A stretch of DNA of 64,000 bases from Prorocentrum cordatum (GCA_963575745.1 CAUYUJ010003414.1:522755-586754), one strand, 5' to 3'; counted from the first letter of the stretch, positions 39,772 through 49,817 are shown. Numbers and translations are program-made. Notes: generated by a model from the letters alone, not told the origin.

Positions 39772-39960
39772 GGCGGCGAGCGAAGGGGGGGGGAAGTGAG
39801 GAGCAGGAGGAGGAGGCCTTCCCGGACGGCGGCCTGGCATTCTGAGAAGTATTTTCTGTAACTTCGGGGAAGGCTTAAAAGACTTCTCAGAAGGCCGGGG
39901 AACTTACGAACCATCTGAGAAGACCTTCTCCTTCTCGCTTCAACCCCAAACTCGCCGCCG
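39772..39960. mobile_element. MITE-like element, TTCTCAGAAGGC family, copy 3
   Basis: Left GGCGGCGAGCGAAGGGGGG then AAGTGAGGAGCAGGAGG; right GAGAAGACCTTCTCCTTCTC then GCTTCAACCCCAAACTCGCC. The centre has CATTCTGAGAAGTATTTTCT, TTCGGGGAAGGC and GACTTCTCAGAAGGCCGGGG. Confidence 0.82.
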
Positions 39961-39999
39961 GGAGGAACGGAAAGACAGAAGGAACGCCGAGCACGGCAG

Positions 40000-40072
40000 G
40001 TTCGCGTCGTGTCGAGCCCGACGGTGGTTGACACGACGCGATGGAGTCGCCGCCGGTCGACACGACGCGAAC
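40000..40072. repeat. Perfect 16-bp inverted repeat
   Basis: GTTCGCGTCGTGTCGA (40000-40015) and TCGACACGACGCGAAC (40057-40072) are exact reverse complements; GTTGACACGACGCGA in the loop is a third, direct relative. Confidence 0.8.
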
Positions 40073-40410
40073 CCAACGTACGGGAAGCGCGCGCGCGGCT
40101 GCGTGGCCTACGAGCTCGGCGGGGATTGATCACCCCATCTTGTCAGCGCATAAACGGTCTAACGGTGGGGGTCGATTCAAGCAAGCCGATCGCTGTTCAG
40201 GCCTCAGCCTCACAGAAAACAGAAAGCGGAAAAGGAGGAAGGAGGAACATGCTTCTTCCTCTTTCCAGAGCGGGGGGGGAGTCGCGGGAGACGAAAGACG
40301 CGGGAGGCAAGAGAAGGAAGATTCGGGGGCACTTGCAAGATCCGTGCGTGCTCGATGAGGAATCCGAGGCCGGGGCACTGGGACGACACGCTCGGGTCGA
40401 GGTGCAGTCC

Positions 40411-40545
40411 TCGACATCGCTCGGACGTCCATTCCCCACGCACTGTCCAGTCTCGTGCGTGCACCTGTTCGCAGATGATCAAGGATGCCCCTCGATGGTC
40501 ATTGCCGAGGAAAGGCGTGCACGCGCGTCCGAGCGATGCCAAGAG
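40411..40545 (+). mobile_element. Element CATCGCTCGGACGTCC, copy 2
   Basis: ACATCGCTCGGACGTCCATT, TGATCAAGGATGCCCCTCGA, TGGTCATTGCCGAGG and GCGTCCGAGCGATGCC, giving 13-bp terminal inverted repeats. Confidence 0.8.
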
Positions 40546-40635
40546 CCGTCCGCGACGTTGGCGTGCCGCCGCTGCGCGGAGAGCGAGCCCCCGCATGGTG
40601 TCGCGTTCCGCTGCTGGGCGGGCAGGGAGCGAAAC

Positions 40636-40812
40636 TTGAGCAGGGACCGACCGTCCCGGCATTCCTATAGTCCTACCACGAAATGTTCTCAGAACCTACA
40701 AATCTTCCAAGAACAAAAACATGGTTCTCAGAACAGAAGCCCAGACAGTCCCCATCAGAAATGCTCCAAAGAACATTTCGTGGGAACCACAACAGGTTCT
40801 TAGAACATGGTT
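40636..40812 (+). mobile_element. Element GAGCAGGGAC, copy 2
   Basis: TTGAGCAGGGACCGACCGTC, CCACGAAATGTTCTCAGAAC and inverted AGAACATTTCGTGGGAACC form a palindrome; further GGTTCTCAGAAC and GGTTCTTAGAAC words repeat inside. Confidence 0.78.
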
Positions 40813-40814
40813 TG

Positions 40815-41042
40815 GTCGGGGATCTGCTGACCCGGGTCAATCCAGACCCGGGTCAGTCAGGCCTTGCAGAATCCTGCAAGATCCTGCACCCAAAACCCCG
40901 GGCAGTGCGAAGAATCCTGCAAGGTCCCGCAGGATCCTGCAACCAGACCCAGGTCAGTGCGACCTGGCCTCTGCAGGATCCTGCAAGATCGTGCGCTCTG
41001 GCTGATCCCCGTTTGCATTGACCCCCGTCTCTAGGCTACCGA
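40815..41042 (+). mobile_element. Palindromic element TGACCCGGGTCA, copy 2
   Basis: CGGGGATCTGCTGACCCGGG, CCAGACCCGGGTCAGTCAGG, multiple GCAGGATCCTGCA-type words, then GATCCCCGTTTGCATTGACC and CCCGTCT. It follows the previous element within 5 bp. Confidence 0.82.
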
Positions 41043-41061
41043 GTTGGTAGGCCTGCATACG

Positions 41062-41250
41062 GGGCGTGAAAACGATCACAGCCACTGCTCTCTCTTGTTG
41101 CCGCCTTCATGCCAGCAGGAACAAAGCAGTGGTGATGGCCATTCTCTTTGAGCTTGGCACCAGGGAAATGACCACAACCACTGCTTCTTTGCCGGCCGGC
41201 TGAAGGCGGCGCAGACAAGAAGCAGCGGCTGTGGTCATTTTCCCGCCCCG
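41062..41250. mobile_element. Palindromic element GGTCATTTTCCC
   Basis: ACGATCACAGCCACTGCTCT with TTGTTGCCGCCTTCA (41068) pairs with TGAAGGCGGCGCAGACAAGA and AGCAGCGGCTGTGGTCATTT (41201). Between them AAAGCAGTGGTGATGGCCAT and GAAATGACCACAACCACTGC form a second inverted pair, so the element has a double palindrome. Confidence 0.72.
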
Positions 41251-41914
41251 CACTGTGGGCACGCCGGGACGCCTCGTCGCGGCCTGCGCACCGCGCCTCC
41301 AGCGGGGGCCCGAGGCCGGGTTTGCGCGGCTCGCCTTCGGCCCGAGAGCGCAGAGAGGGCCGCCCGGAAGAAGACGGCGCCGGCGGCGAGGCCGCGCGGA
41401 GCAGGCACGGCGGCCAGGCCCCCGCACGCCAGGGAAGGCTGGGCATTTTCTCGGGGTGGAGGGCTGCATCTTCTGCTTCACAGTGTTGCGGTTCCTCTTC
41501 TGCTTCACAGTCGCGTTATGCGCTCAGCTGCCTGCCTCGCCATCGCGGGGTGCTCCGCGTGCTCGCTCTCCGTTGTGGATGTTCTGAAGGGTCGCCAATC
41601 GCGCGCTCTTCCGCCCACGCGTCCCGCAGGATGCACGGCTTAGGGGTGGTGGTGGTGGTGGAGGGCTCAGGGTGAAATCCATATGGGCTTTCGCACCCCG
41701 ACGATCAATCCGTCTGGTGATTTTCACCTTTTGCAGATTCGAGCCTCGGACATCCATCGAGACGGCATTTCAGACTTCACCCTTCGCCCTCCACCCAAGG
41801 AAAATGCTCGGGAAAAAGTCACGACGGGCGTGCTTTTTCAAGTCTTGTCGACCCGGGGTGAAACGCCGGTCCCGGGGAACGGGTCGAGGCATCTGGGGCA
41901 GGAGGGCCCCTAAA
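41251..41914. other. Spacer, no feature recognised
   Basis: Contains a short direct repeat TCTGCTTCACAGT (41470 and 41500) and GGTGGTGGTGGTGGTGG (41645). No exon could be supported. Confidence 0.4.
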
Positions 41915-42128
41915 CGAATCGATGAGTCGGATCGGCGATCAAAATGAATCGGATCGGCGGGAATCGGCCGCCGAGCCGGGAGAAGTCGAATCGGCAGAAA
42001 TCCGAACGCTGATATGCCTTCTGTGAAGAACCGGAACCCCACTCGGAGTCCCAAGTCGAGCCGAAGCGAAATCGGAAGCCATATCGAAGTCGCATCGAAT
42101 CGAATCGGAGGAACCGAAACGAGCCCTG
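41915..42128 (+). mobile_element. GAATCGG-rich element, copy 3
   Basis: GATGAGTCGGATCGGCGATC, AAAATGAATCGGATCGGCGG, AGTCGAATCGGCAGAAATCC, GGAGTCCCAAGTCGAGCC and GAATCGAATCGGAGGAACCG. Collinear with 15265-15475. Confidence 0.85.
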
Positions 42129-42256
42129 CTGGGGGTCGACGCTGTGAAACAAGCATGACGCCGGGGGTCTTGGCGGAGGGGAGCACGGTGCCGCCGCCAC
42201 GGAGGAGGGAGAAGGAGGGAGCGAGGACGAGGAGCGGACCGCAGAGAAGCGAGGAT

Positions 42257-42410
42257 GCGCGATGGGGATGCAAGGGCCTTGGACGCCCACTTCGAAGCTT
42301 TTCGGGCGGGGCGCGGCCGACGAACGTGGCGAAGGATGGACCGAGGAGGCAAGGATGCAGAGGTACCCTTGGGGAGGTTGCCCATCCTTGCTGTGCGGGT
42401 TGGCTGCATC
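42257..42410 (+). repeat. Conserved ~155 bp repeat GGGCCTTGGACGCCCA, copy 2
   Basis: GGATGCAAGGGCCTTGGACG, GGGCGGGGCGCGGCCGACGA, GAGGAGGCAAGGATGCAGAG and GTACCCTTGGGGAGGTTGCC. It keeps the same peptide pieces (QGPWTPTSKL, RGAADER, EEAR, QRYPWGGCPSLLCGL) as 34763-34915. Confidence 0.82.
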
Positions 42411-42470
42411 GCTGCGCCCGGGGCGAGGCCCGAAGGGGGGGGGGTCAAACAAGGCTAGGATCGGGATAAA

Positions 42471-42523
42471 TCGCTCCAGAGCGTTCTGGAGCGCTCTCAG
42501 AGCGTTCCGGAACGCTCTGGAGC
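42471..42523. repeat. Palindrome GGAACGCTCTGGAGCG
   Basis: CTCCAGAGCGTTCTGGAGCG followed by CTCTCAGAGCGTTCCGGAAC and GCTCTGGAGCGG: tightly packed inverted repeats of GAGCGTTC/GAACGCTC. Confidence 0.75.
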
Positions 42524-42776
42524 GGCCGCGGCGCCCAATACATCCTCCAAACCCGCCGATTCTCAGAGATTTCGAGTTATCCCGATCCGATTTTGTCCCG
42601 ATCTTCGCGTCGTTGTAGTGAGCCAGGCCAGACACGCGGGACAGGTGCCACAGCTGCACCGGGCAGAGGCTGGCCACTGTAGCGGACAGCGGCCGCGCCC
42701 CAGCGGGCGGCAGGCCTTGGGGGCACCTGGGGCTGCGTTGGAGATGAGCTCGGGAGCCTCTCAAGAGAGCCCCAGA
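42524..42776. other. Spacer with weak minus-strand frame
   Basis: 42600-42720 on the minus strand reads ATVASLCPVQLWHLSRVSGL and neighbouring plausible residues, but it is too short and unsupported to call. Confidence 0.3.
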
Positions 42777-42928
42777 AGCGAATCGCGAAGCTTGATCGGC
42801 GATCGGCATGGAGAAGCTCGTATGTCTCCAAGAGAGACTCGGAGCCCAAATCGGAATCCCAAGTCGAATCGAATCGGAATCGGAAGCCATCGACATCGAA
42901 TCGAATCGGAGGAATCGAAACGAGCCCT
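42777..42928 (+). mobile_element. GAATCGG-rich element, copy 4 (internally deleted)
   Basis: GCGAATCGCGAAGCTTGATC, CGGAATCCCAAGTCGAATCG, AATCGGAATCGGAAGCCATC and GGAGGAATCGAAACGAGCCC. It lacks the middle section present at 15265 and 41915. Confidence 0.8.
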
Positions 42929-43211
42929 GATGATCTCGGGAGCCTCCTGAGCCTCCTGGGCGTCGTGGAGCGCTGCCTAGTGAAGAGAACCCCTGAGGGC
43001 CCGGTCGACCCCCATGGCCCATAGGGGGTTCGGAGCTTCATGGCCAGGAGCCTCTTGGGCACCTCTCGGGAAATGTTGAAGCCTCGGGAGCGACTCGGAG
43101 GCGAGCAGGCACACAGTGTAAATCCCACCAACCTTCTGGGCGCAAGTGGTCTAACGAGATCCCTCTTCCCTCTTCCAAAACCCCTCTTCCCCTACGGGGA
43201 GGGATTCCAGT

Positions 43212-43504
43212 GTTCCCTATTAATCAACATCCCCTCCCCCAGGCGACTGGAGGCCAACCAGGAACCATGAGGGCCCCCCCCCACCATCCTTTGTAAACAC
43301 ACTTTGCCTCCACATTCGGAGCATGCGCAGCCAAGCCGATGCGGCCTCCCCCCATCATCCCTGTCAAAAAAAACAATGCACAGTACACTTGGCGGCGGCG
43401 GCGGCTGCGGCGACTGCGGCGGCGGCGGCGGTTGCGGCGGCTGGAGCGGCGGCGGCGGTGGCAGCGGCGGGGGGGCGGGGGCGGGGGCTGCGGCGGCGGC
43501 GGCT

Positions 43505-43536
<32 letters not shown>

Positions 43537-43903
43537 GGCGGTGGCGGTGGCGGTGGCGGCTGCGGCGGCGGCGGCGGGCGGCGCGGCGGTGGCGGCGGCG
43601 GCGGGCAGCGGCTGCGGCGACGGCGATTTGGCTGCGGCGGCGGGCGGCGGCGGCGGCGGAGGCGGCGGCGGCGGATTGGCCCCCAGTTGCTGCCCATCTA
43701 AAAACGAATGCTGAATATGCTGAATCTCAGGCCAAACTCGGGTGCTACGTATGTGTTGGGAGGGCAGGTTGGAGTGAACGAGACGGTTTGCGGGCGGGAA
43801 GTGGGTCTTGATCACTGTTCCCTATTAATATACACCCCCTCCCCCAGGCGACTGGGAGCCAACCAGGGTCAATGCGGGCCCCCCCACCATCCGTTGTAAA
43901 TTA
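43212..43903 (+). repeat. GGC module 1 bounded by ~84 bp direct repeats
   Basis: GTTCCCTATTAATCAACATC, CCCTCCCCCAGGCGACTGG and CCACCATCCTTTGTAAA (43212-43296) recur as GTTCCCTATTAATATACACC, CCCTCCCCCAGGCGACTGGG and CCACCATCCGTTGTAAA (43820-43903). Between them are CCTCCCCCCATCATCCCTG, a roughly 290-bp GGC/GCG repeat (43390-43675), GCCCCCAGTTGCTGCCCATC and GGGTGCTACGTATGTGTTGG. Confidence 0.85.
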
Positions 43904-44035
43904 TCCCGGCAAAGCAACCTAACAGCGATGTGTAGGAGCATATCTGGAAGCATTCCCCTTAAGATTCACATGATAATCCAGTTGTAGAATTCTGCTGTTC
44001 TCGCAGTCGCAGTCGCATTCGCGATGAAAGTCGCA

Positions 44036-44903
44036 GTGGCAACGGCAGTCAGTCACAGCCTCAGCCTCAGCCTCAGCCTCAGCCTCAGCCTCAGCCTCAG
44101 CCTGCCTCAGCCTCCTCAGCCTGCTTCAGCCTCAGCCTCAGTCTGCCTTCAGCCTCAGCCTCAGCCTCAGCCTCAGCCTCAGCCTCAGCCTGCCTCAGCC
44201 TCAGCCTCAGCCTGCTTCAGCCTCGGCCTCAGTCTGCCTTCAGCCTCGGCCTCAGCCTCAGCCTGCCTCAGCCTCAGCCTGCCTCAGCCTCAGCCTCAGC
44301 CTCAGCCTGCCTCAGCATCAGCCTGCCTCAGCCTCAGCCTCAGCCTGCCTCAGCCTCAGCCTCAGCCTGCTTCAGCCTCAGCCTCAGTCTGCCTTCAGCC
44401 TCGGCCTCAGCCTCAGCCTGCCTCAGCCTCAGCCTGCATCAGCCTCAGCCTCAGCCTCAGCCTGCCTCAGCCTGCCTCAGCCTCAGCCTGCCTCAGCCTC
44501 AGCCTCAGCCTGCCTCAGCCTCAGCCTCAGCCTGCTTCAGCCTCAGCCTCAGTCTGCCTCAGCCTCAGCCTCAGCCTCAGCCTCAGCCTGCATCAGCCTC
44601 AGCCTCAGCCTCAGCCTCAGCCTGCCTCAGCCTCAGCCTGCCTCAGCCTCAGCCTCAGCCTGCTTCAGCCTCAGCCTCAGTCTGCCTTCAGCCTCGGCCT
44701 CAGCCTCAGCCTGCCTCAGCCTCAGCCTGCATCAGCCTCAGCCTCAGCCTCAGCCTGCCTCAGCATCAGCCTGCTCAGCCTCAGCCTGCCTCAGCCTCAG
44801 CCTCAGCCTGCTTCAGCCTCAGCCTCAGTCTGCCTCAGCCTCGGCCTCAGCCTCAGCCTGCCTCAGCCTCAGCCTGCCTCAGCCTCAGCATCAGCCTGCC
44901 TCA
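44036..44903 (+). repeat. CAGCCT minisatellite, ~870 bp
   Basis: CAGCCTCAGCCT runs with periodic CAGCCTGCCT, CAGCCTGCTT and CAGTCTGCC variants, giving a superimposed longer period. It translates without stops on the plus strand as S/L/Q/P/A repeats; I do not call it coding. Confidence 0.95.
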
Positions 44904-45168
44904 GCATTCAAAATGTGGCCCGGGAATGGAGTTCTGGGAACTCGAAGAGCACGAAGTGGCCTACAGTTGGCTCCGGGCATTCAAAATCATGCCCAGGAAT
45001 GGAGTTCTGGGAACTCGAAGACCACGAAGTGGCCTACAGTTGGCTCCGGGCATTCAAAATGTGGCCCGGGAATGGAGTTCTGGGAACTCGAAGAGCACGA
45101 AGTGGCCTACAGTTGGCTCCGGGCATTCAAAATGTGGCCCGGGAATGGAGTTCTGGGAGCGCCAAGAA
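44904..45168 (+). repeat. 73-bp tandem repeat, ~3.6 copies
   Basis: Units start at 44904, 44977, 45050 and 45123, each GCATTCAAAATGTGGCCCGG, then AATGGAGTTCTGGGAACTCG, AAGAGCACGAAGTGGCCTAC and AGTTGGCTCCGG. Very few differences (e.g. AATCATGCCCAGG in unit 2). 73 is not a multiple of 3, so the reading frame rotates. Confidence 0.95.
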
Positions 45169-45624
45169 CGATTTTGCGAGGATGTCTCAAGCGATTTGGG
45201 TGGCGGCGGCAGAGCGCCGGCAGATCGCCGGATCCCGCCCAGACCCCCCTGGGGAGTCATGATGCTCTCTTCTGACCCTACTAGAAACCTATCAGTCTTC
45301 GCTGCTAAGTAATCTGCCTCCAAATTCGAAACATGCACAGCGAACCCGATGCGACCTCCCCCCATCATCCCTGGCAGTAAAAACAAAGTGCACTCGGCGG
45401 CGGCGGCGGCTGCGGCGGCTGCGGCGGCCGCGGCGGGGGCAGCGGCTACGGCGGCTGCGGCGGTGGCGGCGGCGGTGGCGGCGGCGGCGGCGGGGGCGGC
45501 GGCGGCGGCGTTGGCGGTGGCGGCGGCGGCGGGGGCAGCGGTGGCGGAATCGGTTGCGGCAGAAGCGGTGGCGGCCGCGCCCATTCGGCAGCGGGGCGAC
45601 GGCGGCGGCGGCGGGCGGCGCGGC

Positions 45625-45661
<37 letters not shown>

Positions 45662-45899
45662 GCGGCGGCGGGCGGCTGCGGCGGCGGCGCGGCGGCGGCG
45701 GTGGCGGCGGCGGTGGCGGCGGCGGCGGCGGGGGCGGCGGGCGGCGGCGGCGGCGTCGGCGGCGGCGGCGGATTCGCCCCCAGTTGCTGCCCATCCAAAG
45801 ACGACTGCTGAATATGCTGCGGCTCGGGCCAGGCTCGGGTGCTATGTATGTGTTGGGAGGGCGGGTGGGAGTGAGCGAGACGGCTTGCGGGCGGGGAGG
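45169..45899 (+). repeat. GGC module 2
   Basis: From about 45300: CTGCCTCCAAATTCGAAACA, GATGCGACCTCCCCCCATCA, a GGC/GCG repeat (45390-45770), GCCCCCAGTTGCTGCCCATC, GAATATGCTGCGGCTCGGGC and GTGCTATGTATGTGTTGGGA, collinear with module 1 but without its flanking direct repeats. 45169-45299 is spacer. Confidence 0.85.
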
Positions 45900-46240
45900 G
45901 AGTCTTGACCCCTCCCCCTGCCCCCTCCCCTGGACTTGTTTCGGGGGTTCGCGAGGTGTCAGGGCGTCCAAAACGGCCTCGGCGAGGGCGCCAGAATCAT
46001 TTGGTTTACCAAGGTGTTGGCCCCAATTTGGCCTCTGTGGGGGGGGCTGAGCGTTGCACCATCTCCTCCTTTGATCGCTGGCCTCCAAGATGGCCACAAG
46101 AGGCCTTCCAGGGCTCCCAAGAGGGCCCCAATACAGCCCCAAGAGGGCCGCAAGACCCCTAGACGAGCTCCAAGAGAGCTCCACTACCATCCCAAAGCGC
46201 CCCAGGAGCCCCAAGAGGCAATGTCGAGGGTACCTGGGAG
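45900..46240. repeat. GGCCC-type short satellite
   Basis: CCTCCAAGATGGCCACAAG, GGCCCCAATACAGCCCCAAG and similar units from about 46070; 45900-46070 is C-rich spacer. Confidence 0.7.
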
Positions 46241-46729
46241 GGGGCCGAAATCGAGGACCCCCATCTTTTGATCTATGCTCTCCTGAATGACCTCAACAGG
46301 CCTTCCCGGGCACCAGCCGCAGCACCAGCAGAGGCATTAACAACATCAGCAGCAACAGCAGCAGCAGCTCCTCTTTGGATCCCTCCACATCCTCCTCCTC
46401 TTCCTCTTCCCCGCGCCCCCACGCGGCCCCCAAGGATGGCCCTAAGAGGCCTTCCAAGGCCGCCCCTTGCTCCCAGAGATCTCTCGGTTCATCCTGGTTG
46501 CTCGCTTTGTATCCCTAGATGTGTCCCTTCGTCCCTTTTCCCGTCAGCTCTCGTGGGCAGGGCTTCTGAATGGGCTGGTCGGGATACGTTTTCTTCGCGA
46601 GCGCAAACGGAAGGGCCGCGCGCCGTCCAAAGCTACAACTAACAAGCACGAACCTAAATTGCAAACGAGAGACGGCTGGTGGGGATACGCGAAGCGTGAA
46701 GAAATCCTTGAAGGTGTTTGACAGATTTG
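46241..46729. other. Spacer with AGCAGCA run
   Basis: CAGCAGCAACAGCAGCAGCA near 46345, then unremarkable sequence. No exon could be supported. Confidence 0.4.
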
Positions 46730-46935
46730 GGCCACTCGAGGGTTTCCTGGGAGCCCTCGTGGAGCTCTCTTGGGCAGTCTTGGGGGCTTCTTGGGCCGTC
46801 GCGAGCCGTCTTGGAACACTCTTGGGCCTTTTCGGGGGCGCCCTGGAGACCTCGATGCTCGAAGCCACCTTGGGTGGTCCTGGACCGCTGCTGGGCCGTC
46901 TTGGAACCCTGGAGGCCTCCTGGGAAGCCGCCCAG
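46730..46935. repeat. GGCCC-type short satellite, inverted orientation
   Basis: TTGGGCCGTCTTGGAACCCT-type units, the reverse complement of the CCAAGACGGCCC units elsewhere. Confidence 0.75.
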
Positions 46936-46961
46936 TAAGGGGGTGGCATCCATGTACAAGT

Positions 46962-47125
46962 TTAGAGTCCCGAAACGGTGCGGTGACAGACCGCGCGGTG
47001 ACCTCGAAATCCCCAAGACCTCACAGAACGGTCCGTCACCGCACGGTTTTGGGACCCTGGAAGCCCCTGCCGCCCGAGACATCCTCGGAGAGGGGCTCGA
47101 GTCCCAAAACCGTGCGGTGACCCAG
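46962..47125. repeat. Inverted and direct repeats CACCGCACGGTTTTGGGAC
   Basis: GTCACCGCACGGTTTTGGGA (47034) and TCCCAAAACCGTGCGGTGAC (47101) are exact inverse pairs of 20 bp; AGTCCCGAAACGGTGCGGTG (46966) is a diverged third copy. CACACGGTGTGG follows at 47145. Confidence 0.8.
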
Positions 47126-47604
47126 AATCCCCACCGACTCACCACACGGTGTGGTCACCACCCCGTGTGGTGGCACGTATGTGCAGGGGAGGCCCTGGCT
47201 CGGAGGCCCCGGGCAGGGGGGCCAGGATCTCCGACGCGTGCGAATGCGAGCGGGAAACTTGCAGGCGTCAAGCGCTTGCAGCGTTGGCGCGGTCGTTGCG
47301 ACCGCGCCCAAATCCAACCACGCCATCGAACCCGCTGACACATCTCGACGCCCGCGTCGGGCGCCGAACAGCCCAGTAACCCGCCCTGACCTTCTTGTTT
47401 CGGGCGTAGCCCAATAATTTGTTTCTCACGAAGTAACCTCCGACCAACTGACCTGAACTGAACTGACTGGTCGCACCCGGTACGCGACGGTTTTATTCTC
47501 GGCGGCCGAGGGCGCAACCTTATGGAGCAACCAAAAGGAAACCCTTGTATGTTCGGCGGCCGAGGGCACAAGCTATGGCGCATTCCATAGGCGAAGCTTT
47601 GTTT
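47126..47604. other. Spacer, no feature recognised
   Basis: GGCGCGGTCGTTGCGACCGC (47289) is a small hairpin. GTTCGGCGGCCGAGGGC and TTCTCGGCGGCCGAGGGC are a short direct repeat near 47498 and 47548. Confidence 0.4.
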
Positions 47605-47624
47605 TCGGCGGCCAGGAGGAGGAA

Positions 47625-47655
<31 letters not shown>

Positions 47656-47675
47656 GGGAGAAGAGGAGGAAGAGA

Positions 47676-47710
<35 letters not shown>

Positions 47711-47970
47711 GAAGAGGAGGCAGAGGCGGAGGCGGAGGAGGAGGAAGAGGAGGAAGAGGAGGAGGGGAGGGGAAGATGGAGGGCCAGGAGCAGGACGAGC
47801 AGGACGAGCAGGAGGACAGGGAAGAGGACAGGGAAGAGGAGGACGAGGACGAGGACGTGGACGAAGAGGACGAGGACGAGGAGGACGGCGACGAGGACGA
47901 GAACGACGGAGAGGAGGAGGACGAGGAGAACGATGAAGAACAGGATGAGGACGGGGAGGACGACGGGGAG
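47605..47970. repeat. GGA/GAC simple sequence, ~365 bp
   Basis: GGAAGAGGAGGA tract passing into GACGAGGACGAGGAC and back. It lies downstream of the 48.2-49.4 kb gene; Ser/Pro- and Asp/Glu-rich frames are artefacts. Confidence 0.92.
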
Positions 47971-48199
47971 GGATAGGAAGAGGATGAGGACGAAGGCGAA
48001 CAACGAAGACGACGACGGCGGCTGCGACGGCGACAGCGGCGACGACGTCGACCAGCACGGCCACTGGGACGATACCCGAGGCGACTACGACCACGCCGAC
48101 GTGGCCCTGACTGTCTGGACTTTGGGACTGTGTGCGGGGCTGCGCCCGATTTATGCTCGCCGTTTGGGCTGGCCACGAGGCCCAAACGGCGAGCTGTCT

Positions 48200-49363
48200 T
48201 GTGATTAATGGTTGGCTCGAAGAGGCGCAGCAAAAAGACAGTGTCACCAGCGTAGGTGAAGTGCTTGTCAAGGAGTGCAATCGGGAATCCTTCGGTAGTG
48301 CTTGCCCTCTCGCTGCGGACTTTTCTCGCGCAGCAGCTCCACATGGACTCAGATGTCGGCTTTGGCGATGTTCCCGAAGCTTAGCGCGAGGCAAAACTCC
48401 AGAAAACACCATCCACGCGATATGCGCTCCGTACCTGCAGGGGCGCACTTCGCTATGGGAGGCACTATGACTGGGGTGTGGCTCATGCTGTAGAGGAGCT
48501 CCATGGAGTCGAGGCCCGTCTTGAAATCAGCAACCTCCTCGTCTGTACGAGCTCATAGATGCAGATGCGCTCTGGGCTCGGGCCAATTTCCTTAACGCTG
48601 CAGATCTGAATTCTGCAGGTTGTGCTGGGGAAGGCTCATGTAGTCGACGAAAAACGCAATCGCTGTCTTCGGCCCCAAAACGTCTAACTGATCGCACAAC
48701 GTCTGAAGTGTTATGCCATCTGTGCCGTTAGCACTGCTGTCATAATCAATTGCACGCTGGGCATTGGCACAGAGGCTGTACACGCCTGCGCCGACGACTG
48801 ACGATAGAGTCCCCCACCACGGGACGATCACGACGATCCTTAGCAGCAACTGCACCGAGTCACTCTCGCTCACGACTTCTGGATAACCTAAAACCATCTG
48901 GTATGCAGGCGCCGTAGGGACGGTTACAACGAGAAAGTGATGACTCCCACCATGTTCCGTTGGCCTAGATCTCACAATTCTCGATTTGGCTGAGACAGCG
49001 AAAGTGTTGCTGCATCTGCATGCTACCCAAGCGCAAGGTACCGATTGTACACGCAAGAGTTGAAAATGGCCCAGGGCGGCAAGTGTACAACCAAGGCTAA
49101 GCCACCGATACAGTGGCGTTGAGTGCAGCACATACCAATAATAAACATGCAAGCCTGTGCATCAGTAGGTCCTTCTGGAAGCATCTGCGGTATCCCACGT
49201 TCCAAGGCAAGGCCACGACGTATAGCGAGAACGACATGCTCTGCAAAATCCTGTGCATCCACTCGTCGCGCGACTCCTCGCCGTAGGCGCATGCATGTCC
49301 GAAGGCGATGCTGATCGTGGACAACAATGCCAACGACAACACGCCGCTAAGCCCAGGTCTCAT
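48200..49363 (-). pseudogene. Membrane-protein-like gene with FVDYMSLPQ motif, frame-disrupted
   Basis: Minus-strand pieces in order. (1) 49363-49097: SGVLSLALLSTISIAFGHAC, DEWMHRILQSMSFSLYVVAL and HRLACLLLVCAALNATVSVA, two or three hydrophobic helices, closed by a stop. (2) 48900-48595 in another frame: VQLLLRIVVIVPWWGTLSSV (helix), ANAQRAIDYDSSANG, TLCDQLDVLGPKTAIAFFVD and YMSLPQ, then TAA. (3) 48555-48352: RTDEEVADFKTGLDSMELLY, SMSHTPVIVPPIAKC and RGWCFLEFCLALSFGNIAKA, then TGA at 48351. (4) 48310-48212 in a further frame: EGFPIALLDKHFTYAGDTVF and LLRLFEP. Pieces 2-4 are only tens of bases apart, too close for ordinary introns, so decay is likelier than splicing. The dYxSLPQ-then-RGWCFLE arrangement looks like a family I associate with dinoflagellate proteins of unknown function. 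Confidence 0.6.
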
Positions 49364-49575
49364 CTGACGCGGTATGTAAACACAAGGGGGCTAAGTTTCG
49401 GTCAAGCGCAAGTTCACCAGCCAAACCCGATGGATTGCCAACCAAGTGAGGCTGCGGTGCCTCACTGAACGTCTCCCTCATGGCGTGAAGACTGCAAGTG
49501 CTATCCTCTGAGAGCCTAAACTTTTTGAGTATTGTGCCAAACTGGCTACGGAAAGAGCTCGAGACTTTTGGTTCT
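49364..49575. other. 5' side of the 48-49 kb gene
   Basis: No convincing exon; an AG lies directly before piece 1 (GCGTCAG at 49370-49364), so an upstream intron is possible. Confidence 0.35.
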
Positions 49576-49630
49576 GATATATATATATATACATATATAT
49601 ATATATTTATATATATATATATATATATAA
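49576..49630. repeat. TA microsatellite
   Basis: TATATATATA with ACAT and TTAT breaks. Confidence 0.95.
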
Positions 49631-49817
49631 TCGGATCGAATGCAAGCCAGATTTGGCGTCGGTCCTGAGCCTCAAGGCCTGATTCTGAGTGAAACACTGT
49701 GGCAGAATCTCATCAGATCTCATCATCCGCCGTACTTCGCAGGTAAGATATGGTGGGATGAAAGATCCTATGTTGAATAAAGGGAGTACACTAGGGAATA
49801 TACTCGCGCCTCGCGAA

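Noticed and set aside
44024-45262. 412-residue Ser/Leu/Gln/Pro protein over the CAGCCT array
   Set aside because: A minisatellite read through without stops; the only non-repeat part falls in the frame-rotating 73-bp repeat.
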